From Rhodospirillaceae bacterium (GTDB lineage Bacteria; Pseudomonadota; Alphaproteobacteria; Rhodospirillales; UBA2165), in contig PBNV01000022.1 in the NCBI GenBank assembly GCA_002723345.1, positions 1 through 38,393 on the forward strand: 38,393 nt of DNA, written 5' to 3'. Under the pieces are notes generated by a model. That model ran no database searches, was not told where the DNA came from, and worked only from the letters and a program-made list of their open reading frames with translations. Position 1 is the first letter of the stretch. Each line of letters starts with the position of its first letter. Positions 7,238-16,932 of the stretch are shown in pieces. The position numbers and the translations under genes are program-made.

Positions 7238-8911
7238 ATGACCCTGAATTGGAAACGGATATCCCCCTGGCTTTGGGGCGGGTTGTGGCTGGTGCTAATG
7301 TCGGGGGCCTTCCTTTTCCGGCCAATTCTACCCGTTGACGAAACGCGCTACCTGAGCGTCGCCTGGGAAATGTGGCTTAGAGATGATTACTTGGTTCCCC
7401 ATCTGAACGGCGCCACATATGGCCACAAACCGCCTCTGCTGTTTTGGCTGATCAACGCAGGATGGGGTATTTTTGGAGTCTCGGATTGGTGGCCAAGATT
7501 GGTTGCCCCCACCTTTGGTCTGGGTTGCCTGTATCTGACCGCACGCCTCGGCAAGAGATTGTGGCCCGACCACCCCATTTATTTGATGACCCCATTTTTA
7601 TTGATGGGGACGTTTTATTGGGCAATTTATACGACATTGACCATGTTTGATCTCATAATGTGCTTCTGGACACTGCTGGGTCTCCATGGTCTGCTTGATG
7701 TTCTAGATGGCAAGAATGTTCGCGGTTGGTGCCTTTTTGCCTTTGCCATCGGAATGGGCGCGCTAAGCAAGGGACCTGTGATCCTGGTGTATTTGTTACC
7801 AGCAGGCCTATTCGCACCTTACTGGTGCGCCGCTCCCCTCAACGCTGTGAAGTGGTACGCCGGACTCATCCTTGCCACCGTCAGCGGGGCCCTATTGGCA
7901 TTAGGGTGGGCGATCCCCGCGGGGTTCTCTGGCGGCGAAGACTACCGGAATGCAATTTTTTGGGGGCAATCAGCGGGCCGGGTCGTCGGTTCCTTTGCCC
8001 ACGGCAAACCATTTTGGTGGTATCTTGCCGTGCTGCCCGGCCTTGTTCTGCCGTGGGTTTTTTGGCCGACATTATGGAGAACCGCCTGGCAAAAGGCGCG
8101 GACCCTCCGCACAGCGGAGTCCGGCGTGGCGCGCTCCGCAGACAGAGGCATTCGTCTTACTCTTATCTGGTCCGTGGCCACGATTGTCATCCTGAGCGCT
8201 ATCAGCGGCAAACGGCCTCATTACCTGTTGCCCATGTTCCCCGCGCTGGCGCTCCTAATCTCCTACCTAATCGTCATGCACGCACAGGGCCATTTTATTC
8301 GTGGACGGCTCGATGTTCTTCCGTTTGCATTAGTGTCGCTGCTGCTCGCAGTAGCGTTGTTATTCGCACCGGAGATTGGGGCGGCGGCGGATAAATCTAT
8401 TTGGGTGGAGCCCACGCCCCGGGTCTGGTCCGGCCCCCTATTTTTGATCACACTTGTGCTGCTCTGGCACCCGCCAAAAGAGGGGATCAGTCGCCTCCTG
8501 TCTATTGCCGCAACCAGTGCTGCCACGATTTGGATCATTCACGGAGTAGTCAGCCCGGCGCTGAACAGAGCTTATGACATGCGGTCTGTAGCGGCCTATG
8601 TGGCAGACCAACAAAAACAGGGCATTGCCATCGCCAACTTTGGAAAATACCACGGCCAGTTTAACTTTCTAGGGCGCCTGACACAGCCCCTCGCCGTTAC
8701 CGGCCAGGGAAACGTGGTAAACTGGCTTAAAGACCATCCCAATGCCAAGATCATTTCGTATTACGATAAATTTAAAGCCCAGGATAAGCCCGAGTTCCTG
8801 CATCCATTCCGAAGTAAAACAATTGCGGTATGGGATCGGGCGACAATCCTTGCTTACCCTCTTATGGCCACGCGAAATTCAGAGGGACAGCGTCTATCAG
8901 CACAAAAATAA
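7238..8911 (+). CDS. PMT_2/ArnT-like membrane glycosyltransferase
   Basis: GT-C fold integral membrane glycosyltransferase that transfers sugars from polyprenyl-phosphate donors on the periplasmic face, as ArnT does to lipid A. It has 557 residues with about a dozen hydrophobic segments. The first loop holds the hallmark acidic motif, PVDETRYLSVAWEMW, followed by YLVPHLNG and YGHKPPLLFWL. Asp and Glu of this loop are the expected catalytic acid region. SGKRPHYLLPMFPALALL in the middle is also family-typical. The C-terminal part is a soluble domain. The donor and acceptor cannot be told: no other L-Ara4N genes are nearby, so it should not be called arnT. It is followed 7 bases later by convergent hda. 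Confidence 0.88.
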   Translation: MTLNWKRISPWLWGGLWLVLMSGAFLFRPILPVDETRYLSVAWEMWLRDDYLVPHLNGATYGHKPPLLFWLINAGWGIFGVSDWWPRLVAPTFGLGCLYLTARLGKRLWPDHPIYLMTPFLLMGTFYWAIYTTLTMFDLIMCFWTLLGLHGLLDVLDGKNVRGWCLFAFAIGMGALSKGPVILVYLLPAGLFAPYWCAAPLNAVKWYAGLILATVSGALLALGWAIPAGFSGGEDYRNAIFWGQSAGRVVGSFAHGKPFWWYLAVLPGLVLPWVFWPTLWRTAWQKARTLRTAESGVARSADRGIRLTLIWSVATIVILSAISGKRPHYLLPMFPALALLISYLIVMHAQGHFIRGRLDVLPFALVSLLLAVALLFAPEIGAAADKSIWVEPTPRVWSGPLFLITLVLLWHPPKEGISRLLSIAATSAATIWIIHGVVSPALNRAYDMRSVAAYVADQQKQGIAIANFGKYHGQFNFLGRLTQPLAVTGQGNVVNWLKDHPNAKIISYYDKFKAQDKPEFLHPFRSKTIAVWDRATILAYPLMATRNSEGQRLSAQK

Positions 8912-8918
8912 ACCCGTT

Positions 8919-9596
8919 TTATCCGGCTGAGCCAATGGCAAGCACGTCTCGGATTAGCGGCATAGTAACCTTGTGTCCTTTCACGAGAGAGAGCTTGTCC
9001 GCTCCGTCTACGATGGTGCGAACTTCGGCAAGTGACCTCTCCATCCTTTTTGCGGCGTATGAAATCACCTCCTGATCCACTAGCAGTTGACGATCAGAGA
9101 ATTGCTTGGCCAAAACGGCTTTTAACAGGTCATCATCGGGTTGCCCAATTGCAACAGACGCTGCAGCCTTTAATCGAGAGTCTAAATCCTTTAACTGGCT
9201 GTTCCAACGCGCAGGCGATACTTTCGCGGTCAAAAGAAGCGTTCCCCCGGCAGCGGCGAGACCATTATATAGATGCAATAGATCTTCTTCCTCAAAACCC
9301 GAGTCGGCGTCGTCCACAACATAATGCGAAGCACTCTCCAAGATTTCCGGCAACCCGACCTGTTTGAGCAGGGCCGGCGTGACCAAGACGCCCGCGCTCC
9401 GGGCCAATTGAACACTGGCAATATGCGACTTTCCGCACCCGGCTGGACCGTGGATGATCAACGCCGGGCCCGACCAATCTGGCCATTTATCGAGCCACGC
9501 TACTGCGTCTTGGTTCGAGGGACCGACAAAATAATCCTCGCCGCCCAGCGACGGTCGCGCTGCAAAATCAAATATCTTCTGGTGAAGCTCTGGCAC
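8919..9596 (-). CDS. hdaA: Hda/HdaA, DnaA-related regulator of replication initiation
   Basis: AAA+ ATPase related to DnaA domain III, which with the loaded beta clamp promotes DnaA-ATP hydrolysis (RIDA) and limits re-initiation. It has 225 residues, lacks the DnaA DNA-binding domain IV, and has Walker A GPAGCGKS at 50-57. A Walker B-like HYVVDDAD lies near 91-98, with DLDSRLKAA and the DnaA-like DDDLLKAVLAKQF segment after it. The N-terminus does not show the classic clamp motif clearly. The start is GTG at 9596, 2 bases after the AI-2E permease stop, so it is the last gene of the DUF2066-to-hda operon. This order is frequent in Rhodospirillales-type genomes. Confidence 0.9.
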   Translation of the reverse strand: MPELHQKIFDFAARPSLGGEDYFVGPSNQDAVAWLDKWPDWSGPALIIHGPAGCGKSHIASVQLARSAGVLVTPALLKQVGLPEILESASHYVVDDADSGFEEEDLLHLYNGLAAAGGTLLLTAKVSPARWNSQLKDLDSRLKAAASVAIGQPDDDLLKAVLAKQFSDRQLLVDQEVISYAAKRMERSLAEVRTIVDGADKLSLVKGHKVTMPLIRDVLAIGSAG

Positions 9597-9598
9597 AA

Positions 9599-10690
9599 CT
9601 ATTCGTCTTCAGCTCCTGGAGTTGGAGTGTTCGTATGACGGCCCAAAAACAGCGGACTGTCCAGATAGCGTATCAGGAAAAATCGTAAGAGTACTCCAAT
9701 CGTTGCAGCCACGGGTATCGCCAATAAAACGCCGGTAAAACCGAATAATGCGCCGCCGGCCATTAATGCAAAAATCACCCAGAGCGCATGCAGGCCAACA
9801 CTCTCACCGATGAGCTTTGGCGTCAGGTAAAATGATTCCACAACTTGCCCTAATCCGAAAACTGCAAGAACAAGGACAACCGGTAACCACTCGCCGAATT
9901 GAACAACCGCAATAGTCAGGCTGATGGCTAATCCTATCAACATTCCGAAATAGGGGACAAAGGAAATGAGACCAGCCCCCATACCTACCAACAACCCAAA
10001 ATCAAGCCCCGTCAGGGTTAAGCCTATACCGTAAAATGCGGCTAGAAATAGAATAACAATACCTTGCCCTCTTACAAATCCTGCTATCGTTTTATCAATG
10101 TCGCTGATAACTTCGCGAACGGTGTCGGCGTAATCTCTGGGTAGGCATTGATCAATTTTAGCAATAATAACATCCCAGTCCCTGAGCAGGTAAAAAGTGA
10201 CCAAGGGTGTGATGAATACAAGCGCCAAGAGATTAAAGAATGCCACCCCGCCCTCAACTACGCCCTTAAGCAGCGCTAATGTCCAGCCCACTAACTCGGT
10301 TCCAAACGACTTCGTGGCGTCCTTGAGCACGGCCACTCGCTCAGATGATAAATTCTCCCGCAAGGCGTCCTGAAAAGGGGTCAGATACTGCGTCGCCGTC
10401 TCGATCAGTGATGGCAGCAACTTTGCAAATCCAACTATTTGGGCCTGCAAAAGTGGTACAATCAAAATAAACACGGAGGCCACAATAGCGAAGAATAGTC
10501 CCGTCAGCAGAATTGTCGCCAGCAATCTTGACATACCCTGTCTCACCATTCTATCGAGCGCTGGATCCAGGAAATAGGCGATCACGGCGCCAGCGACAAA
10601 GGGCGTTAGAACGGATCTAAACACAAACATTGATCCGATTAGAACTACGACAATTCCAACCCACGACCAAAATCTTTTTTCCCTAGTCAT
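9599..10690 (-). CDS. AI-2E family transporter (PerM-like)
   Basis: Integral membrane protein of 363 residues with about eight hydrophobic segments. The family core GLDFGLLVGMGAGLISF followed by VPYFGMLIGLAI is plain, as is the C-terminal GGALFGFTGVLLAIPVAA. Members have been linked to AI-2 export or Na+/H+ antiport, and many remain uncharacterised. The start ATG overlaps the upstream phosphatidyltransferase stop as ATGA, showing translational coupling. Association with hda is common in the class but unexplained. Substrate unknown. Confidence 0.9.
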   Translation of the reverse strand: MTREKRFWSWVGIVVVLIGSMFVFRSVLTPFVAGAVIAYFLDPALDRMVRQGMSRLLATILLTGLFFAIVASVFILIVPLLQAQIVGFAKLLPSLIETATQYLTPFQDALRENLSSERVAVLKDATKSFGTELVGWTLALLKGVVEGGVAFFNLLALVFITPLVTFYLLRDWDVIIAKIDQCLPRDYADTVREVISDIDKTIAGFVRGQGIVILFLAAFYGIGLTLTGLDFGLLVGMGAGLISFVPYFGMLIGLAISLTIAVVQFGEWLPVVLVLAVFGLGQVVESFYLTPKLIGESVGLHALWVIFALMAGGALFGFTGVLLAIPVAATIGVLLRFFLIRYLDSPLFLGRHTNTPTPGAEDE

Positions 10691-11286
10691 TCTTTGGGCT
10701 CCAGTTCAACAGCCTGCTGTCCCCAACTAATAACGTATGCCGCTCCCGACAACAGTGTTGTGGTCGCGACGAGGTAGGCTAGCATATCAGTTATCAGTGC
10801 ATTTGAAATGCCCTGCCCGGACATGAACATAACGGTTGCAACTAGTATAAATTGAACAGTCGTGTTGATTTTGCTGACCAGCTTTGGCCGCATAGACAGT
10901 TTTTGGTCGCGGAGGTGACTTAGCACAGCGCCGCAAATTATGAGGACATCGCGGAACACGACGAGGATCACAAGCCACGTATACATGAGCCCCACATGCC
11001 CCAACGTTATAAAGACGCTGACCAGTAGGGCCTTATCGGCTAAGGGGTCCAAATATCGGCCGAGTTCCGTCTGCAACTGAAACTTTTTAGCGATAAATCC
11101 ATCGGCCGCATCGCTGATACTTGCGACGACAAAAACCCAGAAAGCCGCCAAGTGGATCTCATACAAGATCAACCAGACAGTCAGCGGCACGGATAGCAGA
11201 CGCGCAAAGCTGATCAAATTGGGAAGGTTTAAAAAGATGTTATTGCTTCTCACGGCCGCCCCCCCAGACGCGGGACAAATCTCCAC
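10687..11286 (-). CDS. CDP-alcohol phosphatidyltransferase (PgsA-like)
   Basis: Membrane enzyme that exchanges CMP of a CDP-alcohol, usually CDP-diacylglycerol, for an alcohol in phospholipid synthesis. The signature DX2DGX2AX8GX3DX3D is visible as SDAADGFIAKKF through ELGRYLDPLADK at about residues 60-85. Its Asp residues bind metal and catalyse. Length of 199 residues with about five or six membrane spans fits PgsA (phosphatidylglycerophosphate synthase). A second pgsA copy elsewhere in the genome is common, so the substrate is left open. The GTG start at 11286 overlaps the DUF2066 stop by one base (TAGTG). A second GTG at 11253 is an alternative closer to the conserved NLPNLIS. Confidence 0.88.
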   Translation of the reverse strand: MEICPASGGAAVRSNNIFLNLPNLISFARLLSVPLTVWLILYEIHLAAFWVFVVASISDAADGFIAKKFQLQTELGRYLDPLADKALLVSVFITLGHVGLMYTWLVILVVFRDVLIICGAVLSHLRDQKLSMRPKLVSKINTTVQFILVATVMFMSGQGISNALITDMLAYLVATTTLLSGAAYVISWGQQAVELEPKE

Positions 11287-12488
11287 TATTCCCCCAACTG
11301 TTCACGAGAAACGCCTCCCCTCCAACTTGCCGCCCCGGTGAGCCGCAACTCCCAATTACCCTCGACCTGGCTCAATCGCATATCAGCCTGCGCTAGAGCT
11401 AACGACAGCTGCTCTTCATCACCCAAATAGTAGATATTGATGCGAGCTTCGGTTCGAGAGAACAAAACTAATTCCAATCTCTGAATGACGGCGATACGGT
11501 TCAACTTTCGCTTAACCTCGACCCATTCGGTCAGGCTGCTGATCGGAAGTGCAACGGCCATCACAGAGTCTTGCTCGAATTGCAAAAGATTGTCCGCCTT
11601 CCAGCGGTCCTGAATCTTCGCAATCGTCAGGCGGGCGGCTCTCTTAATCAGATCTTCAATCGTTTCATCCCGTTTTTGGGCGGTTGAAAAACTCAGCTTA
11701 CCAGCCCGTTGATCCGGCCCGTAACTCACAACACGCACGCGCAGGGCTGGACGTCCGCCGGCTCCCGCGGAGAGTGAAGCATGGGTTACCATCACCCTAT
11801 CCAGGCCGTAGCGAAGACCGATCGCCTTGATCCGGGGTTCATCGCCCGCGATGGCTTGCTCGGGCCCAATGATGCCAATGTCTCGAAGATCCCCCCCCGG
11901 CAAAGTAATTGGCACTAACCCCTCTCTGAGCAATTGCTGAGCCAAGGAAACTCTCCATGGATTTGGGTTATCCCATAGAGATTTGGCCGCAACCGCCTCA
12001 TAGACCGGCAGCAACAACACCGGCTTACTTAGCGTTTCCGCAAATTTGATCTCTAAGCCCCGTAACAGCTCCCGAATTTTGGCCGCCTTAAACCGGAAGG
12101 TGAGTTCTGCGAGATAGCGAATGGGCGAGTTTTTCTCATTCGCGACGGCGAAGTCTAGAACGTACTCATCTATCTCGGATTTAGTCAGTTTAGGTACCAT
12201 GGCCAGATCATCAGAAATAACGATCCGGCGCATGAGGCGCTCAAATGCCCTCTTTTGGCCTTCAGCCAATGCCTTTAGGCGCGCGTCGGCAGAAGACTTG
12301 GATGTTATGTCCACATTGACACCGAAGATCGTGAAAGCGTTTTTTTGATCAGCGTATACCAAACCGGATCCAAATACTGATCCCAATACTAGGCCTAATA
12401 CAGCCCAGAGAGATATTGGAGAGAACGCCAGGGAACCAGCTCGGCGGACAACCCGAGGGACTGACAAGATCGTGCCAGCTCTATTCAT
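11286..12488 (-). CDS. DUF2066 domain exported protein
   Basis: Protein of unknown function. From the ATG at 12488 it has 400 residues. It begins with a basic n-region and a hydrophobic stretch (SPISLWAVLGLVLGSVFGSG) ending VYA-D, a good Sec signal peptide. The mature part is a DUF2066 domain, with AFERLMRRIV and RYLAELTFRFKAAKIRELL typical of the family. AAAGG-like SD (AAAGG, 8 bases before) supports 12488. The frame is open further to a TTG at 12602, but that would bury the signal peptide. It heads the operon with the phosphatidyltransferase, permease and hda, and diverges from purM, so one short region controls both. It probably acts in the periplasm; its role is not known. Confidence 0.82.
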   Translation of the reverse strand: MNRAGTILSVPRVVRRAGSLAFSPISLWAVLGLVLGSVFGSGLVYADQKNAFTIFGVNVDITSKSSADARLKALAEGQKRAFERLMRRIVISDDLAMVPKLTKSEIDEYVLDFAVANEKNSPIRYLAELTFRFKAAKIRELLRGLEIKFAETLSKPVLLLPVYEAVAAKSLWDNPNPWRVSLAQQLLREGLVPITLPGGDLRDIGIIGPEQAIAGDEPRIKAIGLRYGLDRVMVTHASLSAGAGGRPALRVRVVSYGPDQRAGKLSFSTAQKRDETIEDLIKRAARLTIAKIQDRWKADNLLQFEQDSVMAVALPISSLTEWVEVKRKLNRIAVIQRLELVLFSRTEARINIYYLGDEEQLSLALAQADMRLSQVEGNWELRLTGAASWRGGVSREQLGE

Positions 12489-12590
12489 ACACTTTACCTT
12501 TGGTATTCGCATGCCAAACGGTCCTGGACTTGAGTTATACTTTCTGTAACTTGGACCACAACTTACCATGATCAATCGGGGGTAACAGCT

Positions 12591-13688
12591 ATTTCCGATC
12601 AAGCGGAAGAAACAAGGGATTCCCTGTCCTACAAAGATGCCGGCGTGGACATCACCGCCGGAGATGCCTTTGTCGACAGCATTAAGCAGTTTGCCAAGAG
12701 CACATCCAGAGCCGGCGTCGCCTCGGCACTGGGGGGGTTTGGCGGGCTATTCGATCCGAGAGAGGCAGGGTTCGAAGATCCAATCCTAGTCGCCGCGACA
12801 GATGGGGTGGGTACAAAACTAAAGCTCGCCCGTGCGGCCAATCATCATACGGAGGTAGGCATTGATCTCGTGGCCATGTGCGTCAACGATCTGGTCGTAC
12901 AAGGGGCGGAACCGCTCTTCTTCCTAGATTATTTTGCCACTGGGAAGTTGGATCCCTCAGCCGCGGGTCACGTCGTTGAGGGCATCGCTCAGGGGTGCCA
13001 GCAGGCGGGATGCGCCTTGCTCGGCGGCGAAACCGCCGAAATGCCTGGCATGTATGCGCCCGGAGACTACGATCTTGCCGGATTTGCCGTCGGCGCGGCG
13101 AAACGGGGGGGGCTCCTGCCGCGCCAGGACCTTGAAAATCATGACGTGATAATCGGCCTGGCCTCCAGCGGGCTTCATTCGAATGGGTTTTCCCTTGTGC
13201 GGAAGATTGTGGAACGAGAGGGTCTTTCCCTCACCGGTCCCGCACCATTCGACCCCAAAGGAGAAGTCGGTCGGGACCTCGGCGCAGCTCTTCTCATACC
13301 TACACGGATTTATGTAAAAAGCTGTCTCGCAGCGATCAGAACTGGCCATGTTAAAGCCCTGGCCCATATTACAGGCGGCGGCCTAATCGAGAACGTTCCC
13401 CGGGTTCTCCCGGACGGTCTTGGCGCGGCGTTCTACGCCAAATCTTGGGACGTACCACCCGTCTTTGACTGGTTGCGGCGCAGCGGAAACATCGATTTAA
13501 ACGAGATGAGCCGAACTTTTAATTGCGGCATCGGCATGATCCTGATCGTGTCGCCGGACCATGCCGCTGATATTCTGAGAGTCCTGCAGGATGAGGGAGA
13601 GACCGCGGCGCCAATTGGCGAGGTCATCAGCGTGACCGCGGATGATCCAAGTGTTGCACTATATGATCTAGAGGATGCTTGGTCTTGA
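12591..13688 (+). CDS. purM: Phosphoribosylformylglycinamidine cyclo-ligase; start unresolved
   Basis: AIR synthetase, fifth step of purine synthesis: FGAM plus ATP to AIR. Family blocks include [63 protein letters not shown] and RTFNCGIGM. The first ATG/GTG/TTG in frame is GTG 12645. The conserved family N-terminus [11 protein letters not shown] (identical to E. coli up to the last residue of the block) begins at 12621, upstream of it. No canonical start lies between the in-frame TGA at 12531 and 12645. An ATT at 12591 follows GGGGG by 8 bases. Alternatively, ATG 12568 would be in frame if the G5 run (12578-12582) had one more G. I mark 12591 as provisional. TTGA overlap couples it to purN. 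Confidence 0.9.
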   Translation: MSDQAEETRDSLSYKDAGVDITAGDAFVDSIKQFAKSTSRAGVASALGGFGGLFDPREAGFEDPILVAATDGVGTKLKLARAANHHTEVGIDLVAMCVNDLVVQGAEPLFFLDYFATGKLDPSAAGHVVEGIAQGCQQAGCALLGGETAEMPGMYAPGDYDLAGFAVGAAKRGGLLPRQDLENHDVIIGLASSGLHSNGFSLVRKIVEREGLSLTGPAPFDPKGEVGRDLGAALLIPTRIYVKSCLAAIRTGHVKALAHITGGGLIENVPRVLPDGLGAAFYAKSWDVPPVFDWLRRSGNIDLNEMSRTFNCGIGMILIVSPDHAADILRVLQDEGETAAPIGEVISVTADDPSVALYDLEDAWS

Positions 13689-14326
13689 AGATTGCTGTCT
13701 TAATTTCCGGCCGCGGTAGTAATCTTCAGTCGCTAATCGATGCTCAAGCGCGCGGATCGCTATCAGCAGAAATTTCTTTGGTAATCTCAAATATTCCAAA
13801 TGCGACCGGCCTGGAGTGTGCAATTAGAGCTGGCATTCCCACAAAAACCATAAGCCACAGAGACTTCTTGGATCGGAGAGATTTTGAGGGAGCAATTAAC
13901 ATAGCGCTTTTAGAGGCCCATATCGAACTAGTATGTTTGGCGGGGTTTATGCGCTTGTTAACCGACTCGTTTGTCAATGAATGGTCCGACCGCCTGGTCA
14001 ACATCCACCCGTCACTTCTGCCATCCTTTAAAGGATTAAACACGCATGAGCGGGCGCTTGACGCCGGAGTGAGATTTACGGGCTGCACAGTGCACTTTGT
14101 CCGTTCCGAAATGGACAACGGGCCAGTCATTCTTCAGGCCGCCGTCCCGATTTTGCCGGATGATGACGCAGACAGTCTCGCCGCCCGTGTCCTCGAACAG
14201 GAACATATCATCTATCCACTTGCCGTTGACATGATCGCAAGCGGCCGCATTCTGGTCGAGAACGGCCAGGTAAAAATTAAAGACCCGGGCCTGCCTGACG
14301 CCCCCCTCATCAACCCCTCGGGCTAA
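13685..14326 (+). CDS. purN: Phosphoribosylglycinamide formyltransferase (GART)
   Basis: Transfers formyl from 10-formyl-THF to GAR, third step of purine synthesis. It has 213 residues. [12 protein letters not shown] at the N-terminus is the GAR/phosphate-binding loop. LAGFMRLL and [13 protein letters not shown] carry the catalytic Asn-His region, and [17 protein letters not shown] includes the conserved Asp. The TTG at 13685 overlaps the purM stop as TTGA. It gives the expected MKIAVLISG start, so it is preferred over TTG 13679. AGAGG lies about 10 bases upstream. purM-purN are co-transcribed; ndk faces purN with a 2-base gap. Confidence 0.95.
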   Translation: MKIAVLISGRGSNLQSLIDAQARGSLSAEISLVISNIPNATGLECAIRAGIPTKTISHRDFLDRRDFEGAINIALLEAHIELVCLAGFMRLLTDSFVNEWSDRLVNIHPSLLPSFKGLNTHERALDAGVRFTGCTVHFVRSEMDNGPVILQAAVPILPDDDADSLAARVLEQEHIIYPLAVDMIASGRILVENGQVKIKDPGLPDAPLINPSG

Positions 14327-14328
14327 GA

Positions 14329-14751
14329 TCAGCCAACAATATCGAGGGCGCTAAAGAAGTAGGATATCTCTTGAACGGCCGTTTCCGGCGCGTCCGAGCC
14401 ATGCACAGAGTTTGCCTCAATGCTCTCTGCAAAATCCTTACGAATGGTTCCGTCATCCGCATTAGCAGGATTAGTTGCTCCCATAATTTCGCGATTCTTC
14501 GCGATGGCATCCTCGCCTTCCAGCACCTGGACGACCACAGGGCCGGAAATCATGAAACCGCACAGGTCATCAAAAAACGCCCGCTCGCTGTGGACCGCAT
14601 AGAAACCCTGTGCCTGCTCAAGCGTGAGACGGACCCGGCGCTGGGCCACAATCCGTAAACCCGCCTCTTCGAAACGGGCATTGATTTGTCCAGTTAAGTT
14701 GCGACGCGTTGCGTCAGGCTTGATAATCGATAACGTACGTTCGATGGCCAT
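14329..14751 (-). CDS. ndk: Nucleoside diphosphate kinase
   Basis: Equalises NTP pools by ping-pong phosphate transfer through a phosphohistidine. It has 140 residues. [14 protein letters not shown] is the typical start, and NSVHGSD at about 114-120 contains the catalytic His117. The frame is open to an upstream start at 14778, but the ATG at 14751 has AGAGG 9 bases before it and gives the family N-terminus. It is convergent with purMN and divergent from the ABC-F gene, so it forms a single-gene transcript. Confidence 0.97.
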   Translation of the reverse strand: MAIERTLSIIKPDATRRNLTGQINARFEEAGLRIVAQRRVRLTLEQAQGFYAVHSERAFFDDLCGFMISGPVVVQVLEGEDAIAKNREIMGATNPANADDGTIRKDFAESIEANSVHGSDAPETAVQEISYFFSALDIVG

Positions 14752-14939
14752 GGCCTCGAACCTCTTCTGTTGCCTCAAGGAATTATTTTATGGGCTGTTG
14801 GCCCTCTCACTTCCGACCCACGGCCGGAAATCGGCGCCTTATAGCTGTCCCGCCCTATGCTGGCAACCGATTCTTTTCCGCCCGCTAACCATTTGCCCCA
14901 GGCCTTTGCGGCTCCAGTCGTCCGTGGTATCACCCGACC

Positions 14940-16826
14940 ATGCTGCAAATACAGAATATAAGTTTTCGTCTTGGCGGCCGCGCCCTCTTCGAGCGCGCGA
15001 CATTGAGCATTCAGGAGGGCCAAAAAATCGGTCTCGTCGGGCGCAATGGAACCGGCAAAACCACGCTGCTGAGGCTGATCCAAGGGGACATCACGCCCGA
15101 CAATGGGTCAATCGAAATGTCACCCCGGACGATCATTGGAACCGTCGCACAAGAAGCCCCTGCGGGTCAGGCCTCGCTTCTCGATACCGTTTTGGCAGCG
15201 GATACCGAGCGTGAGAGCCTTCTCCGAGAATCTGAGACGGCCACAGATCCAGCGAGAATTGCAGATATTCACACGCGGTTAGCGGACACGGACGCTCATT
15301 CAGCGCCGGCGCGCGCCGCTGCTATTTTGTCAGGGCTGGGTTTTGACGAGGACGCGCAACACCGTCCCTGCGGCGACTATTCGGGTGGTTGGCGGATGCG
15401 CGTCGCCTTGGCAGCAACTCTTTTTATGCGGCCGACATTGCTTCTTTTGGACGAACCCACAAACCATCTCGACCTAGAAGCTGTGTTGTGGCTGGAGTCG
15501 CATCTTGCCAAGTGGCAAGGAAGCATCCTGCTGGTCAGTCATGAACGGGGACTCCTCAACCGGGCGGTAAACGAAATCGTGCATCTCGAGAATACAAAAC
15601 TTATGCGCTATACTGGGGGATACGATGACTTCGAGCGCATTCGCCGCGAGAAACTCTCCCAGCAATCAAAGTTGCACACGCGTCAAATGGCCGAACGCAA
15701 GCGTATCCAGGCATTTATAGACCGATTCCGGTACAAACCTACAAAGGCGCGCCAGGCCCAAAGCAGAATCAAACTGCTGGAAAAAATGGAGCCCATCGCC
15801 TCGGTCATTGAGGAGTCCAGTCTCAGCTTTGAATTTCCCCAGCCGGACCCGCTCTCTCCGCCACTGATCTCTCTCGAAAATATATCGGCTGGGTATGAGG
15901 ACGTGACGGTGCTGCGTGATCTGAATATGCGCATCGACATGGATGACCGGATTGCCCTGTTAGGCGCCAACGGCAACGGGAAGTCCACCCTCATCAAACT
16001 GCTCGCCGACAAACTGTCACCGCAATCCGGCAAGCTAATCAAATCACGGAAACTCAAAATCGGCTACTTTGCCCAACATCAAACGGAAGAACTCAAGCCC
16101 GACACCACCGCGTACGACCATCTCAACACGCTCTTTCCAATGGCCCAGGAGTCCCGTTTGCGAGCCCAATTGGGACGCTTCGGTTTCGTGCAATCGAGAG
16201 CAGATACCAAAGTGTCGGACCTTTCTGGGGGAGAGAAGGCGCGTCTTCTTTTCTGCCTCATGAGTTCTGGCCATCCCCATCTCATGCTGCTGGATGAACC
16301 GACGAACCATCTCGACGTTGATGCCCGGGAAGCCCTGGTCGAAGCACTCAACATATACGATGGCGCGATCATTTTGGTGAGCCACGATCCGCACCTGATC
16401 CGCTTAGTGGCCGACCGGCTTTGGATTATCGATCAAGGCACCTGCTTGCCCTACGACGACGATCTTGATGCCTATGAACGCAGCCTCTTGGACGCGCGCA
16501 AGGGGCGTCGGGGGCGTCAGAGTTCGGACCGAAGCGCCCGTAAAAATTCGAAAAAAAAACAGAGGCAGCAACGGGCTGCCGCCCGTGCCGAGCTGGCCCC
16601 CTTGCGCAAAAAATCCAAGGAGGCCGAAAAACGAATCAACGACCTGTCACGCAAGATTGCCGACATCGAAGCGCGACTGGCCGATCCGGATCTTTATGCC
16701 AGTGGTGGAGAAGACCTTGCCAGCCTGCAAGAAACTTTGGGAGGCACGAAAAAAGAACGGGCAGACCTGGAATATTCCTGGCTCGAAATTCAGGAAAATC
16801 TGGAAAACCTTACGAGCAATCAATGA
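14940..16826 (+). CDS. ABC-F family ATPase (Uup/YheS-like)
   Basis: Cytoplasmic tandem-ABC ATPase without membrane domains. ABC-F proteins act on ribosomes, for example in stall release or antibiotic protection; Uup is also linked to DNA/ribosome quality control. It has 628 residues. Walker A motifs are GRNGTGKTT (34-42) and GANGNGKST. Signature motifs are YSGGW and LSGGEKARL, and both Walker B regions read LLDEPTNHLD. The interdomain ABC-F linker is present (FIDRFRYKPTKARQAQSR). A basic, Lys-rich tether and a coiled coil of about 80 residues (KKSKEAEKRINDLSRKI) close the protein, as in Uup/YheS types. Exact subfamily needs phylogeny. The ATG is at 14940, and its upstream region is shared with ndk. 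Confidence 0.92.
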   Translation: MLQIQNISFRLGGRALFERATLSIQEGQKIGLVGRNGTGKTTLLRLIQGDITPDNGSIEMSPRTIIGTVAQEAPAGQASLLDTVLAADTERESLLRESETATDPARIADIHTRLADTDAHSAPARAAAILSGLGFDEDAQHRPCGDYSGGWRMRVALAATLFMRPTLLLLDEPTNHLDLEAVLWLESHLAKWQGSILLVSHERGLLNRAVNEIVHLENTKLMRYTGGYDDFERIRREKLSQQSKLHTRQMAERKRIQAFIDRFRYKPTKARQAQSRIKLLEKMEPIASVIEESSLSFEFPQPDPLSPPLISLENISAGYEDVTVLRDLNMRIDMDDRIALLGANGNGKSTLIKLLADKLSPQSGKLIKSRKLKIGYFAQHQTEELKPDTTAYDHLNTLFPMAQESRLRAQLGRFGFVQSRADTKVSDLSGGEKARLLFCLMSSGHPHLMLLDEPTNHLDVDAREALVEALNIYDGAIILVSHDPHLIRLVADRLWIIDQGTCLPYDDDLDAYERSLLDARKGRRGRQSSDRSARKNSKKKQRQQRAAARAELAPLRKKSKEAEKRINDLSRKIADIEARLADPDLYASGGEDLASLQETLGGTKKERADLEYSWLEIQENLENLTSNQ

Positions 16827-16932
16827 GCACCGGATGGCACGCGGAATTCCCATAACGGACGGGATAAGATTCAGGTTGTCTTCCGTTGGGCTAAACCCCT
16901 ACACTTCGGCTCCACGCAGCGAGGCAAACGTC

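Noticed and set aside
7726..8394. 222-codon open frame inside the glycosyltransferase gene
   Set aside because: Out-of-frame shadow rich in Arg/Ser/Pro; the in-frame gene has clear PMT motifs.
7238..8911. Calling the membrane glycosyltransferase arnT
   Set aside because: Superfamily motifs are shared by many GT-C enzymes, and no L-Ara4N synthesis genes are nearby.
12568..12660. Programmed -1 frameshift as the normal way to start purM
   Set aside because: Possible on the G5 run, but no slippery heptamer of a known type or downstream structure was evident. A non-canonical start or a base-count error is simpler.
14624..15214. 196-codon frame across ndk and the ABC-F start
   Set aside because: Spans two real genes in the wrong frame.
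16465..16932. Long N-terminal extension of the SnoaL-like protein
   Set aside because: It overlaps the ABC-F coiled-coil coding region out of frame. The family N-terminus starts at ATG 16933 with its own ribosome-binding site.
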